Under the pieces are notes generated by a model. It saw only the letters and a program-made list of their open reading frames with translations. It made no database searches and was not told where the DNA came from. 64,000 bases of DNA from Fictibacillus terranigra. Lineage in GTDB: Bacteria; Bacillota; Bacilli; Bacillales; Fictibacillaceae. The stretch is taken from contig NZ_JAUHLN010000002.1 of the NCBI RefSeq assembly GCF_030412265.1, positions 124,001 to 188,000 of the forward strand, written 5' to 3'. Below, one piece after another: positions 54,006 to 63,928 of the stretch. Positions within the stretch are counted from its first letter, which is position 1. Every line of letters starts with the position of its first letter. Position numbers and translations under genes: made by a program.

Positions 54006-54311
54006 CTATAAGCACAGATAGACTTTCTCATCCTGCACTTCTACTTTATACGTTTTGACGCAGCCGGTATCCGGGCCTTGGGCCTCTCCACTCGTCGTGC
54101 AGATCTTCCAATCATGCATCGGACAAAATACATAATCACCGCTGACTATTCCCTGGGAAAGAACACCACCCTTATGAGGGCAGCGGTTTTCAACTGCTTT
54201 GATCTTTCCGTTAGAAAGTCTGAAGAGTGCAATGTCATGCTCTGCGATTTTTAGCGTCACCCCTAGTTTTTCCGGCAAATTATGGAGCTGTGCGACTTCG
54301 ATCCTGTTCAT
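54006..54311 (-). CDS. nasE: Nitrite reductase small subunit (Rieske type)
   Basis: A 101-aa NirD/NasE protein with a Rieske fold. Cluster residues appear as CPHKGGVL and CPMHDWKI, close to the canonical CxH...CxxH, so the cluster is probably bound. It lies 30 bases after nasD and 31 before nasC. GGGAGGC precedes the ATG. It supports the large subunit in ammonium formation from nitrite. Confidence 0.92.
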   Translation of the reverse strand: MNRIEVAQLHNLPEKLGVTLKIAEHDIALFRLSNGKIKAVENRCPHKGGVLSQGIVSGDYVFCPMHDWKICTTSGEAQGPDTGCVKTYKVEVQDEKVYLCL

Positions 54312-54341
54312 TTTGTCCTGCCTCCCTTTTCATTGTTCTGG

Positions 54342-56753
54342 TTAAACTTTCAAACTCTCAAACAATTTTTCTCGTGTTTCTTTGCTTCCAATAATTTCCT
54401 TCCAAGGATCCTGAGTATAAACGAGTGCTTCCTCGATCCGCTCGACTAACTGGCTGCGGCTTTCTTCGTCAAAAAGGACTTCACGTACATGCTCCAAGCC
54501 TACTCGTTCAATCCATTTCGATGTTCTCTCAAGATAGTTGGCTGTCTCTCTGTAGTACTGTAAAAACGCTGCAGCCATTGTGATTACTTCTTCTTTTGTC
54601 TGGACCGTACATAGCAGATCGCCGGCTCTCAAATGTGTGCCCCCGTTACCGCCGACATACAGTTCCCATCCACCGTCCACACCAACGATACCCAGATCTT
54701 TAATTCCGGATTCGGCACAGTTCCGCGGACATGCTGATACGCTCATCTTAACTTTATGCGGAGTATTCAGCCGTTCGAATTTCTTCTCAAGGTCGATCCC
54801 CATCTGGGTGGAATCCTGCGTGCCAAACCGGCAGAACTGTTCACCTACACACGTTTTTACGGTTCGCAAGGATTTAGCATAGGCATACCCTGATGGCATA
54901 TCGAGATCGGCCCAGACATTAGGAAGATCTTCTTTTTTTATGCCCAATAGATCAATCCGCTGCCCCCCCGTTAACTTGATCATCGGAACATTATACGCTT
55001 CCGCTACGTTTGCAATTTTCCGCAGATCTTCTGCCGTTGTGACTCCGCCGTACATTCTCGGCACTACGGAATAAGTTCCATCCTTCTGGATGTTGGCATG
55101 GAGCCGTTCATTAACAAACCTGGATGCTGATTCATCCTCATATTGTGCGGGATTGATCATACCCAAATAATAATTTAATGCCGGTCTGCATTTCGAACAT
55201 CCCTCTTTTTCTTTCCAATCAAGGACATGCATCACTTCCTTCACGAATTTCAAATCCTTTGTTCTGATTTCTTCAATGACTTCTTCCCGGCTTAATGTTG
55301 TACAGCTGCAGATCGCTTCCTTTTGCTCACTGTAATCGAAGTCATCACCAAGTGTATATTCCAGAAGTTCAGCAACGACGGGCTTGCAGCCGCCGCACGA
55401 CCGCGAGGCATTTGTACAATCTCTTACCTGATCCACTGTTTTAAGATCCTGAGTAACGATGGCCTCACAAATCTCACCTTTGGTAACACCATTGCACCCG
55501 CAAACGACTTCACTCGCGGGCATGGAAACTACAGCGCTCTCTGCGGTATCCTCTGAAGGAGTGGCCAGAACTGCAATTTTTGGAAGGCCTGAAACATCAA
55601 CCTTCTCAAGGATCATTTTTAGGAGGCGCGGACCGTCCTGAATATCCCCAAAAAGCACAGCTCCAATCACTTTGTTGTTCTGAAAAACAATTTTTTTATA
55701 TATTCCTTCCACATCATCATGAATTTTAATAGCTTTCGTATGTTCACTTTCCATGAATTGCCCTGCTGAGAAGACATCAACACCCGACACTTTTAATTGT
55801 GTTGAGATGACGGACCCTTCATACTTCCTGTTCTTAAGCCCGGTTATTCGTTCTGCTAGTATCTTTCCTTGTTCATAGAGCGGAGCTACCAATCCATACA
55901 CCATTTCACGATGCTCGGCGCATTCTCCCACTGCATAAACGTTTGGGATCTCGGTCTGCAAATAATCATCTACAACAATTCCGCGATTAACAGGAATGCC
56001 GCTGTCCTTTGCCAGCTGGACGTTAGGCTTTATTCCTACAGCCATTACGACTAAATCGGCATCCACAGTTGAACCATCCTTAAACCGTAATCCCTCTGCC
56101 CGTTTTCCTCCGAATATCTCTTCTGTTTGCTTTTCGAGCAGAAAATTCATCCCCTGGCTTTCCAGCTCTTTTTTCAGAAGATCTGATGCGACGAGGTCCA
56201 GCTGTCTGTCCATCAACTGGCCTGTAAGATGGACAACATCGACCTTCATTCCAAGGTTAATCAGGCCCCGTGCTGCTTCTAACCCCAGTAACCCGCCACC
56301 GATCACCACTGCTTTTTTATAATTTTGTGCAGCAGCAATCATGGTTTCACAATCTTTAATGTCCCGGAAAGCAGTAACTCCCTCTTTAACCGCACCAGGA
56401 ATCGGCAGCATAAAAGGCTGTGATCCGGTTGCGAGGATCAATTGGTCGTAAAAGACCTCCTTGCCGAGGTCGGTAAAGAGGAGCTGTTGATCAGGATCAA
56501 TCTTAATCACGGTTTCCCCTGTATATAGCTTGATATTATTTTCTGCATACCATGACATTTCATTTAACGTAATATCTTGAATCGACGTATCACCCTGAAG
56601 CACTGTGGATAAAAGAATCCGGTTGTAATTGGGATGAGGTTCACTGCCAAACACTGTAATATCAAAGGCTTCAGCGTCAATTTTCAAGATCTCCTCTATA
56701 CACCTGACGCCGGCCATACCATTTCCAACTAGGACAAGCTTCTTTCTTTCCAT
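54342..56753 (-). CDS. nasD: NAD(P)H-nitrite reductase large subunit
   Basis: An 803-aa NirB/NasD enzyme reducing nitrite to ammonium. Domains in order: FAD site (LVGNGMAGVRCIEEI), NAD(P)H site (VVIGGGLLGLEAA, about 145-175), two BFD-like [2Fe-2S] modules (VCGCNGVTKGEI...SCGGCKP and CSCTTLSREEV...GCSKCRP), then the siroheme/4Fe-4S domain with TCVGEQFCRFG and SACPRNCAES. AGGAGG precedes the ATG. It is the first gene of the operon and diverges from narK; a TnrA-like box lies between them. Confidence 0.94.
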   Translation of the reverse strand: MERKKLVLVGNGMAGVRCIEEILKIDAEAFDITVFGSEPHPNYNRILLSTVLQGDTSIQDITLNEMSWYAENNIKLYTGETVIKIDPDQQLLFTDLGKEVFYDQLILATGSQPFMLPIPGAVKEGVTAFRDIKDCETMIAAAQNYKKAVVIGGGLLGLEAARGLINLGMKVDVVHLTGQLMDRQLDLVASDLLKKELESQGMNFLLEKQTEEIFGGKRAEGLRFKDGSTVDADLVVMAVGIKPNVQLAKDSGIPVNRGIVVDDYLQTEIPNVYAVGECAEHREMVYGLVAPLYEQGKILAERITGLKNRKYEGSVISTQLKVSGVDVFSAGQFMESEHTKAIKIHDDVEGIYKKIVFQNNKVIGAVLFGDIQDGPRLLKMILEKVDVSGLPKIAVLATPSEDTAESAVVSMPASEVVCGCNGVTKGEICEAIVTQDLKTVDQVRDCTNASRSCGGCKPVVAELLEYTLGDDFDYSEQKEAICSCTTLSREEVIEEIRTKDLKFVKEVMHVLDWKEKEGCSKCRPALNYYLGMINPAQYEDESASRFVNERLHANIQKDGTYSVVPRMYGGVTTAEDLRKIANVAEAYNVPMIKLTGGQRIDLLGIKKEDLPNVWADLDMPSGYAYAKSLRTVKTCVGEQFCRFGTQDSTQMGIDLEKKFERLNTPHKVKMSVSACPRNCAESGIKDLGIVGVDGGWELYVGGNGGTHLRAGDLLCTVQTKEEVITMAAAFLQYYRETANYLERTSKWIERVGLEHVREVLFDEESRSQLVERIEEALVYTQDPWKEIIGSKETREKLFESLKV

Positions 56754-56827
56754 AAGAACCTCCTAAGCAGTATTTGATGCTTTCTTGTTAACACCATACC
56801 AAAAGCAGACGAAGAAGACTTCACGTA

Positions 56828-56844
56828 TGTCAGAAAACCTCACA
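56828..56844. promoter_or_regulatory. TnrA/GlnR-like operator between nasD and narK
   Basis: TGTCAGAAAACCTCACA matches the TnrA consensus TGTNANAWWWTNTNACA in all but one defined position (C for T at the 11th base). It is 75 bases from nasD and 102 from narK, so one site may serve both divergent units. Activation under nitrogen limitation is expected from family knowledge. Confidence 0.75.
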
Positions 56845-56945
56845 TTGTTTTTTATAAATTTGTCTGTTACCTTTTCTTCCATTAAAACTGCAAATCAATT
56901 TTAACCGGCGTAGACTAAGAGAAACCTTAGATTGGAGTGATATGA

Positions 56946-58151
56946 ATGAAGTTAAAGGACTTAAGAAATAACGGACATGCCCCCTCGTTGATTGGATCCT
57001 TCCTGTATTTTGATGTGAGCTTCATGATTTGGGTACTGCTTGGAGCATTAGGGGTTTATATCACGAAGGACTTTGGTCTCTCCCCTTCTCAAAAAGGGCT
57101 TATCGTTGCGATACCCATACTCAGCGGATCATTATTCAGACTATTATTCGGCGTTTTAACCGATCGAATCGGACCAAGGAAAACAGCGATAGGGGGGATG
57201 ATTGTCACTATGCTGCCGCTCTTGTGGGGTTGGCTGTCAGGTACTCATCTCGCTGAACTCTATGGAATCGGATTATTATTAGGGGTAGCGGGAGCAAGTT
57301 TTTCCGCCGCGCTGCCTCTGGCAAGCCGCTGGTATCCGCCCCATCTGCAGGGTGCTGCGATGGGAATTGCAGGTGCAGGCAACAGCGGAACCTTATTGGC
57401 TACCCTTTTTGGCCCGCGGCTCGCAGAACAGTTTGGGTGGAACGGTGTGATGGGGCTCGCACTAATCCCGCTCCTGGCCACGTTCACCCTTTATATATTG
57501 ATCACCAAGGATGCCCCTTCACAGCCTCCTGCAAAGCCAGTAAAGGACTATTTAACTGTCTTAAAGATAAGAGATACCTGGTATTTTTGCCTTCTTTACT
57601 GTGTGACCTTCGGGGGATTTGTAGGATTGACCAGCTTCCTAAGTATCTTTTTCGTGGATCAGTACCACTTGTCCAGTATCGCTGCAGGAAACTTTGTTAC
57701 CTTCTGTGTTGCTGCCGGCAGTTTTGTTCGTCCGATCGGAGGAATGATTGCAGATAAAATCGGCGGGGTACGGTTATTAAGCTATTTATTGATCGGTGTA
57801 ACGCTATGCATGCTGGGAGTTAGCCAGCTGCCGTCCTTATTCCTTGTGACCGTTCTATTGTTTGCAGGAATGTCGTGTCTAGGTATGGGGAACGGCGCTG
57901 TCTTCCAGCTTGTTCCTCAGCGATTTAAAGAAGAAATCGGGGTCATCACCGGTATTGTAGGAGCGGCCGGAGGAGTTGGCGGTTTTTTCGTTCCGATTAT
58001 TTTAGGTACACTAAAAGAGTTTTCTGGAAGCTACGCGGCCGGTTTTAACGTATACTCTTTGATTGGGATCCTCGCCTTTTTCATGTTAATGACTGCTCAG
58101 AACTCCTGGAAGAAAACATGGGCGATGAACAAAAGCTCTATTAAAATATAA
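56946..58151 (+). CDS. narK: Nitrate transporter (NarK/NasA family, MFS)
   Basis: A 401-aa major-facilitator protein with 12 helices. Features of the nitrate/nitrite porter family: [40 protein letters not shown], the Gly-rich signature [13 protein letters not shown] and [16 protein letters not shown], and its second-half counterpart [15 protein letters not shown] with [10 protein letters not shown]. The ATG at 56946 follows TTGGAGTGA. Divergent from nasD, sharing a TnrA-like box. Takes up nitrate for NasC. Confidence 0.93.
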   Translation: MKLKDLRNNGHAPSLIGSFLYFDVSFMIWVLLGALGVYITKDFGLSPSQKGLIVAIPILSGSLFRLLFGVLTDRIGPRKTAIGGMIVTMLPLLWGWLSGTHLAELYGIGLLLGVAGASFSAALPLASRWYPPHLQGAAMGIAGAGNSGTLLATLFGPRLAEQFGWNGVMGLALIPLLATFTLYILITKDAPSQPPAKPVKDYLTVLKIRDTWYFCLLYCVTFGGFVGLTSFLSIFFVDQYHLSSIAAGNFVTFCVAAGSFVRPIGGMIADKIGGVRLLSYLLIGVTLCMLGVSQLPSLFLVTVLLFAGMSCLGMGNGAVFQLVPQRFKEEIGVITGIVGAAGGVGGFFVPIILGTLKEFSGSYAAGFNVYSLIGILAFFMLMTAQNSWKKTWAMNKSSIKI

Positions 58152-58163
58152 ATCCATAATAAA

Positions 58164-58219
58164 AAGATGGCGGAAAGGTGGGCTCCTCTATTGGCCTGCC
58201 TGCCGTCATCTTCTTTTTT
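58164..58219. terminator. Bidirectional terminator between narK and nasF
   Basis: AAGATGGCGG (58164-58173) pairs with CCGTCATCTT (58203-58212) with a minor bulge; a T run follows. Inner bases also pair partly. It separates convergent genes. Confidence 0.7.
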
Positions 58220-58222
58220 TGC

Positions 58223-58996
58223 CTATAAACCGGAGCCTGCCACACTCGCCGGAAGCTGTTTGTTATCTGGATTGAACCAATTTATCTTGTCGTTAAACGT
58301 AACTACATCTCCAACTAGAAGAATACCAGGAAAATGCACCTTCTCATCCCCTGCGATCTTTTGCGTGGAGTTCAATAGACTTCTGCAGCAATATTGATCA
58401 GCTGTTGTTGCTTCCTGTATGTAGGCAACGGGAGTGTCGGCAGCCCAGCCTGCCTGCAACAGCTTGTCCTGAACCGTCGAAAGCCAGTTCCGGTCCATCT
58501 GGATGACTAGAGTATTGAAGCTTGCCGCAATCGAACGTAAGGAATCCGGATGATCATCAAGCTTCGATGCCGAGAGGAAGACAAAAGAGCATGCATACTC
58601 CCTGTGGGTGACGGGTACTCCGATATAGGCAGCAGCTCCAAGACCCTCTGAAATACCAGGAACTACTTCAAAAACAATTCCTTTTTCCGCAAGGTCATAT
58701 GCCGTTTCTTCACAACCGCTGAACAAAAAGGGATCCCCCTTCGTTAAATAAACGACCGTCTTACTATCCTCTGTATGCCGAAAGAGTTCCATTCTTATTC
58801 CACCAGTTTCCATCCCATCTTTATCATAAGGGATACAGACCCCTCGTTTTGCATTCGAATGGATGTATGTAATCATCTCGCTATTTATCAGCTGATCGTA
58901 ATAGATGAAATCTGCCGTTTTAATGCACTTTAATCCCTTCATTGTCAGTAGCTCCGGATCCCCCGGTCCAGCCCCTATTAAATAAACCTTCCCCAT
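58223..58996 (-). CDS. nasF: Uroporphyrinogen-III C-methyltransferase (siroheme synthesis)
   Basis: A 257-aa SUMT that uses two SAM to make precorrin-2, the first step to the siroheme needed by nitrite reductase NasD. Visible: KVYLIGAGPGDPELLTMKG, FIYYDQLI, VVYLTKGDPFLFSGCEE and EVVPGISEGLGAAAYIGVPVTHR. It is normally encoded with the nas genes (nasF in B. subtilis). ATG 58996 is 6 bases after GGGAGGG (58999 is the alternative). Separate transcription unit from nasDEC here. Confidence 0.92.
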   Translation of the reverse strand: MGKVYLIGAGPGDPELLTMKGLKCIKTADFIYYDQLINSEMITYIHSNAKRGVCIPYDKDGMETGGIRMELFRHTEDSKTVVYLTKGDPFLFSGCEETAYDLAEKGIVFEVVPGISEGLGAAAYIGVPVTHREYACSFVFLSASKLDDHPDSLRSIAASFNTLVIQMDRNWLSTVQDKLLQAGWAADTPVAYIQEATTADQYCCRSLLNSTQKIAGDEKVHFPGILLVGDVVTFNDKINWFNPDNKQLPASVAGSGL

Positions 58997-59239
58997 CATG
59001 ATCCCTCCCGCTTTATATTTTCATCCACGAATTATCTCATTTTTTGAAGGTGCTTAACATTCTTTCGGAAGATAATCTCACAAACTATTATACTCTTGGA
59101 AAATGGTATATATGGAAGAAGACCGAGTACCTGATCAATCACAAAGAGAAAATTTAGAGCGCTGGATTAAATAAGGCTCTAATGATAAAGGCAGCCCTCC
59201 TTATCTACAGGAATTGGTTGCCCTTTTAACATGGCTAAA

Positions 59240-59640
59240 TGCTATCTTGTTTCTCCAGCATGCTAAGAAGCTGCTTCCCAGCCTTGGAAATATACCTATC
59301 CTTAAGCCAGACCGCTGCAGGGTTTGGTCAGTGGAAACGATTTCTTAATGGCATGGTTTTAAACTTCCCCGATTTCTGATTTAGGAATGATCGTAATTCC
59401 CATGCCGGCGGATACAAGCGTAAGAATCGTAGAGATGTCGGGACAGTCCAGAATGACATTAGGGTGATGTCCATTTTTTTCAAATTGTTCCAGGATCATG
59501 TCATACATCCCCTGGCCGGAAATACGCCTTGTCAGCAATAAATCATGCTGTGCGATTTCTTTCAGCGTTACAAGCTCCAGTTGAAACAAATGCTCCCATT
59601 TTCTTGGCACCACGCAGACCATTCTTGCCGACTATTCGCT
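59240..59640 (-). pseudogene. LysR-type regulator, C-terminal remnant
   Basis: The minus strand encodes VVPRKWEHLFQLELVTLKEI...DCPDISTILTLVSAGMGITI, the effector-domain part of a LysR regulator. After IPKSEIGEV the frame stops; a shifted frame with one more stop gives the typical end AAVWLKDRYISKAGKQLLSML. The DNA-binding N terminus is missing. It is a dead gene. Confidence 0.75.
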
Positions 59641-59747
59641 AAAAAAGGACCAGCATGCATTGTTATATCAGATGGTCTTTAACACTTATTGTTATATTTT
59701 ATTGCTCTTACTCATAAAGAATAAGAAAAAATAGAAGGGGTTATCGA

Positions 59748-60452
59748 ATGAGAACAAATTACAGAAGATGGTCAGAACATCCTTACTTTGGAGAGCAAAC
59801 CCCGCCTCAACAGAATCCTGAACCAGCATATTTTCCAATGTTTTTTATTTTAAGGCAAACCAACAATGGGTTCCTGGATCCCTTTCAACAGCGTATCCTT
59901 TGGCAAATTAAAAATCCTAATGAAATTGATTGGGGATTTGAGTTAACGATTGTAGAACGAACTTTATTATCCATAACGCCTGAGCAAAGACAACTCGCAC
60001 AATACTGGGGTATGGTCGAAGCCACGCAGAACATGACGCCTATGATTTACAATTACGCCCAAAAATACCAGCTGGGTTCCCCGTTTATTGCCAGAGTACT
60101 CGCATATTTTCACGCTGCGGTTAATGATGCCTTTGTCATGTCGTGGTATTTTAAGTATCTTTGGGATGTGGCACGTCCCAATCAATATGGCACAAACCTA
60201 TCTCCATTGCTGTCTACACCTCGGTTCCCATCGTACCCTTCTGCTCACGCCACTGTTGCAGGATGTGCAGAAACGGTCTTAAGTTATTTCTTTCCGCAGG
60301 AAGCATCCGGAATAAAAAACACAATGGGGGAATGCGCTTTATCCCGTTTGTACGCCGGCGTTCATTTTAACGTAGATAATGATGAAGGGTTGAAATTAGG
60401 AAGGCAAATCGGGGGCATGGCTGTAAGTTTATTAAGGGCACAAAATCAATGA
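59748..60452 (+). CDS. Vanadium-dependent haloperoxidase / PAP2-like protein
   Basis: A 234-aa soluble protein. The three PAP2/vanadium haloperoxidase motifs are present: KYLWDVARP (K-x6-RP), PSYPSAHA (PSGH-like; here SAH) and SRLYAGVHFNVDNDEG (SR-x5-H). This branch is common in Bacillaceae and may be a phosphatase or a vanadate-dependent oxidase. No signal peptide or membrane helix. Single-gene unit with AGAAGGGG upstream. The true activity is unknown. Confidence 0.85.
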   Translation: MRTNYRRWSEHPYFGEQTPPQQNPEPAYFPMFFILRQTNNGFLDPFQQRILWQIKNPNEIDWGFELTIVERTLLSITPEQRQLAQYWGMVEATQNMTPMIYNYAQKYQLGSPFIARVLAYFHAAVNDAFVMSWYFKYLWDVARPNQYGTNLSPLLSTPRFPSYPSAHATVAGCAETVLSYFFPQEASGIKNTMGECALSRLYAGVHFNVDNDEGLKLGRQIGGMAVSLLRAQNQ

Positions 60453-60802
60453 TCAATTAGTGCTGAAGATTAATCCAATCATGGTCGGTGAAGGTATTTC
60501 TCTATTCGGCAGTGTAAAGCCATGTTTTCAATTAAAGTTAGTGGACACGAAAAAGTATGCAAAAGGAGTTGTAAAACCCACTTACAATATTATTTATAGA
60601 TAAGATTTTTCTTGTGAACGTATGTTAATAAGAAAAGCCGCCTAAATGGCAGCTCGATCTTAGTGTTTTCGCTTTTTTACGTCAAACCGTTTGATTGAGG
60701 AAGTAATATAAGGCTGGCTTCGACAAAAACGTCAAAAACAGCGCAACACTCTGGTACAACCGCGGTACAATCTTGTCGGCTCGATGATGAATACTGCTTT
60801 AC
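60453..60802. other. Intergenic, nothing recognised
   Basis: Between the haloperoxidase-like gene and a convergent hypothetical. A weak GC-rich hairpin near 60639-60656 (AAAAGCCGCC region) is the only structure seen. Confidence 0.35.
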
Positions 60803-61258
60803 TTATTCAATGAAATACATCTTGCCATTCACTTCAAGGGAAACGGACGATTGTTTCATCTCTTCTTTTAAAGTTTTTGCATAAGCTACTACTTCGTTAA
60901 TTTTCTTCTTGTTCAACTTTTTAGCAAAGCTATACACAATGGTGACTTTTTCTTTAATTAGCTGATCGTTATCACCTATCCAGGCCCCTGTTCCCTCAAT
61001 AGCTGTTGCCCCTCCAAACATCTTAGAGAATGTTTCCAGAGACCGATTCACGAACGGGGTATTATCGATGGGCTGATCTACATCATAGGTAGATGGGACA
61101 TAAATTTTCACAACATCATCAAGGTGGAATTGTCCCTTCAATGCGTTCGTTTCTTGAGCTTTTAATGTTCCTTGTTGGCCTGTGTCATATACCGTATGGC
61201 CCAAGAACCCAACTAATACCAAAGACAGAACCCAATACAAAATCTTTTTCCCTTTCAA
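60803..61258 (-). CDS. Membrane-anchored hypothetical protein (151 aa)
   Basis: One N-terminal membrane helix (about 5-22, ILYWVLSLVLVGFLGH) and an extracytoplasmic domain. The region DVVKIYVPSTYD...FSKMFGGATAIEGTGAWIG resembles DUF3574-type domains (F-x-GGAT...G-x-W). The start TTG 61258 is chosen since AAAGGAG is 8 bases upstream; GTG at 61267 overlaps that site. No partner gene is evident. Confidence 0.65.
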   Translation of the reverse strand: MKGKKILYWVLSLVLVGFLGHTVYDTGQQGTLKAQETNALKGQFHLDDVVKIYVPSTYDVDQPIDNTPFVNRSLETFSKMFGGATAIEGTGAWIGDNDQLIKEKVTIVYSFAKKLNKKKINEVVAYAKTLKEEMKQSSVSLEVNGKMYFIE

Positions 61259-61440
61259 ACCTGCCACTCCTTTTACTTGGATTATTAAACTATTTAGACG
61301 ATGTTGAGTGCTGCTTCTGCTCTATTTAAACTGTAAAAGGATTGAAAGATTTTGGAAATAGATAGGGAGTCGTTACTTTTTTAATAGATTTCGCTGTATT
61401 TCAAGACTTTCATCTTGAGCCATAAAGACCGATACAGCCA

Positions 61441-61467
61441 AAAAGCACGCCGGCAGCGTGCTTTTAA
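61441..61467. terminator. Terminator after the MHS transporter (minus strand)
   Basis: AAAAGCACGC (61441-61450), loop CGGCA, GCGTGCTTTT (61456-61465). Symmetrical A/T flanks allow use from both strands. Confidence 0.85.
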
Positions 61468-61504
61468 AAACATGTTCCTCTTCTTTAATTACAAGATTAA
61501 CTGT

Positions 61505-62830
61505 CTACACAGACAGCTGGTCATTTTCAGCGTTCAGCTCGGCCTCGATTTGGGAGACCTTCGAAGATTCACCCATTCGCCAGTAGGTGATAAAGCTTAT
61601 TGCGATACAAGCAGCTACATAGAAATAGAAAAGCGACTCGGCTCCGATGCTCTTCAGCCATAATGCGATGAACTCCGCCGTCCCGCCGAACACTGCGACT
61701 GTGAGTGCATAAGGGAAACCCACGCCTAGGGCTCGGATTTCAGTCGGGAAAAGCTCGGCTTTCACGATCGCATTGATGGATGTGTAACCGGTGACAATGA
61801 TCAGTCCTGCCATCATGAGCAAGAAAGCAATAATAGGACTCTTCATCTGCTCCATAATCATGAACAGCGGCACTGTCAGCAATGTTCCAAGAATACCGAA
61901 ACTAATCAATAGAGGGCGCCGTCCGATACGGTCAGACAGCATGCCGGCGAGCGGTTGAAGCACGACGAATACTAGCAGAGCAATAAAGTTGATCCAGCTG
62001 ACGACCTCCTTTTGGAGGCCCACAGTATTCACCATGAATTTCTGTAAATATGTCGTGTAGGTATAGAACGCGACCGTTCCGCCAAGCGTGAGTCCCACCA
62101 CTGTCAGCACCGCTTTGGGGTGTTTCATTAGAACCCTGATGGTCCCTGCGTTTTCTCGGTTTTCAGAGTCCATTTTTTCGAACTGCTCCGATTCGTCCAT
62201 CGTGCGTCGCAGCCACAGTACAGCCAAGGCTCCCATTGCTCCAATGACGAATGGGATACGCCAGCCCCAGGACATCATATCGGATTCGCTGAGCACTTGC
62301 TGCAGGATAATCTGCACACCAAGAGCCACTAGCTGTCCGGCAACAAGTGTCACGTACTGGAAGCTTGAGTAGAATCCGCGGCGGCCAGTGCTGGCCATCT
62401 CTGACAGATAAGTTGCCGAGGTTCCATACTCTCCACCTAATGACAACCCTTGAAGCAGGCGGGCGAGAACCAGAATAATAGGTGCTATTATACCAATGGT
62501 GCTATAACCTGGAGTACAGGCTATGATCAGAGACCCACCGGCCATGATAGTAATGGAAAGCGTCAGTGCGGCACGCCGGCCATGACGATCGGCGTAGCGG
62601 CCCATCAGCAGGCTTCCAATCGGCCGCATCAGAAATCCTACGGCGAAGATCGCCGCCGTGTTAAGCAATTGGCTGGTCGGGTCTCCCTTCGGGAAGAACT
62701 CTGCAGAAAAATACACAGCGAAAGCAGAATAGACATACCAGTCGTACCATTCGATCAGATTTCCAACCGAACCTTTGAAGATGTTACCCGTAATGCGTCG
62801 CGTCTTTGCGCGATCAATGGATTGAGACAT
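61505..62830 (-). CDS. MHS-family MFS transporter (KgtP/ProP-like)
   Basis: A 441-aa metabolite:H+ symporter with 12 helices. Signatures: GNLIEWYDWYVYSAFAVYFS, MRPIGSLLMGRYADRHGRRAAL, RLLQGLSLGGEYGTSATYLSE and LSDRIGRRPLL. Such proteins import dicarboxylates, citrate, shikimate or osmolytes. ATG 62830 follows GAGGAGGAT. The gene is noticeably richer in G and C than its neighbours (for example 62380-62720), which hints at recent acquisition. Confidence 0.9.
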   Translation of the reverse strand: MSQSIDRAKTRRITGNIFKGSVGNLIEWYDWYVYSAFAVYFSAEFFPKGDPTSQLLNTAAIFAVGFLMRPIGSLLMGRYADRHGRRAALTLSITIMAGGSLIIACTPGYSTIGIIAPIILVLARLLQGLSLGGEYGTSATYLSEMASTGRRGFYSSFQYVTLVAGQLVALGVQIILQQVLSESDMMSWGWRIPFVIGAMGALAVLWLRRTMDESEQFEKMDSENRENAGTIRVLMKHPKAVLTVVGLTLGGTVAFYTYTTYLQKFMVNTVGLQKEVVSWINFIALLVFVVLQPLAGMLSDRIGRRPLLISFGILGTLLTVPLFMIMEQMKSPIIAFLLMMAGLIIVTGYTSINAIVKAELFPTEIRALGVGFPYALTVAVFGGTAEFIALWLKSIGAESLFYFYVAACIAISFITYWRMGESSKVSQIEAELNAENDQLSV

Positions 62831-63073
62831 GGTTAAATCCTCCTCATGATGTACTAGTGTTAGACGCTCCTTTTTTGGCTTCGTCATCACTTTCAGGCTT
62901 TGAAACTACTGGAAACCGCTTTCTTTTTTAAACTATACCACTTATCACTCGACAGCAACAGACAAAAAATTGTAAGAAAAGTAATAGGGCTTCATTTTAA
63001 GCTTGGTCATATAATACAGTTCAAGTTGATGGATTTTTGCGGTCTCAGCAAGAACTCTCACGTTGATACAAAC

Positions 63074-63928
63074 TCATAAACTAGCAAGCACCGCTCCCAA
63101 AATGGTAACGATTCCGCCTAAAAGTGTGACGAAGGATATTTGTTCTTGCAGCAAAAGAACACCCAGCAAAACAGTCCAGACCGGGAGTAAGTTAATATAG
63201 GGCGCTGCTCGCCCTGCTCCTACAATTTTCACTCCGGCATTCCAAGAAAAATAAGCAATAACTGAAGCAAATGTACTCACGTAGAAAATACAAATCCATG
63301 CATTAGTTGTCATATGGATCATATTAGGATGGACCGTTCCCATACAGCTTATGGCACTAAAAATCGTCCCATAAAAAGCGGCTCCCGCAGTCATTGTAAG
63401 AGGGTCTATCGTTCTGCCATATTTCTTGCCCAGAACAGTATACATTCCCCAAGCGAAGCATGATAACAGAATTTCAATTTCTCCAACAATTGAACCGGGA
63501 GAAGAGTCTGCATGTTTTCCCTGAACCAAAAGAATCACGCCGATAATTGAGACCGCCGCTCCAATCCATGCCTTTGATTTGATTTTTTCTTTAAGAAATA
63601 TGGGAGTGAATAGCAGGATGGTAATCGGAATACCTGCTGAGATCATCCCGGCTTGTGATGCGCTAATCGATTTAAGACCTAAATAGTTTAATGTAGAAAA
63701 GGCGAATATGCCAAGAAACCCTTGTATTACAAATTCTCTCCATTTAGAAATGATCGGTAGTGGTTTTTTGTTAAGCATCAGTAATCCCCACAGGAGCCCC
63801 GTTGAAATGGCCCAACGGATAGTGTTTAATAAAGTTGCTGGCATGGCCGGTGCTAAATACCGGCCGCATATGTAATTACCTGCCCAAAGAAGGGTTGCCG
63901 CCACCAATAGTAAAATCCCTTTTTTCAT
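63074..63928 (-). CDS. EamA/DMT-superfamily transporter
   Basis: A 284-aa protein with ten helices in two EamA halves (LLVAATLLWAGNYICGRYLAP and EIEILLSCFAWGMYTVLGKKY), ending INLLPVWTVLLGVLLLQEQI...GGIVTILGAVLA. Family members export amino acids and other metabolites. AAGAGAGGATC precedes the ATG. The substrate cannot be predicted. The remaining 72 bases of the window hold no gene. Confidence 0.9.
   Translation of the reverse strand: MKKGILLLVAATLLWAGNYICGRYLAPAMPATLLNTIRWAISTGLLWGLLMLNKKPLPIISKWREFVIQGFLGIFAFSTLNYLGLKSISASQAGMISAGIPITILLFTPIFLKEKIKSKAWIGAAVSIIGVILLVQGKHADSSPGSIVGEIEILLSCFAWGMYTVLGKKYGRTIDPLTMTAGAAFYGTIFSAISCMGTVHPNMIHMTTNAWICIFYVSTFASVIAYFSWNAGVKIVGAGRAAPYINLLPVWTVLLGVLLLQEQISFVTLLGGIVTILGAVLASL

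Noticed and set aside
53219-54058. Several plus-strand ORFs opposite nasC
   Set aside because: They are shadows of the strongly conserved nasC and nasE frames on the other strand.
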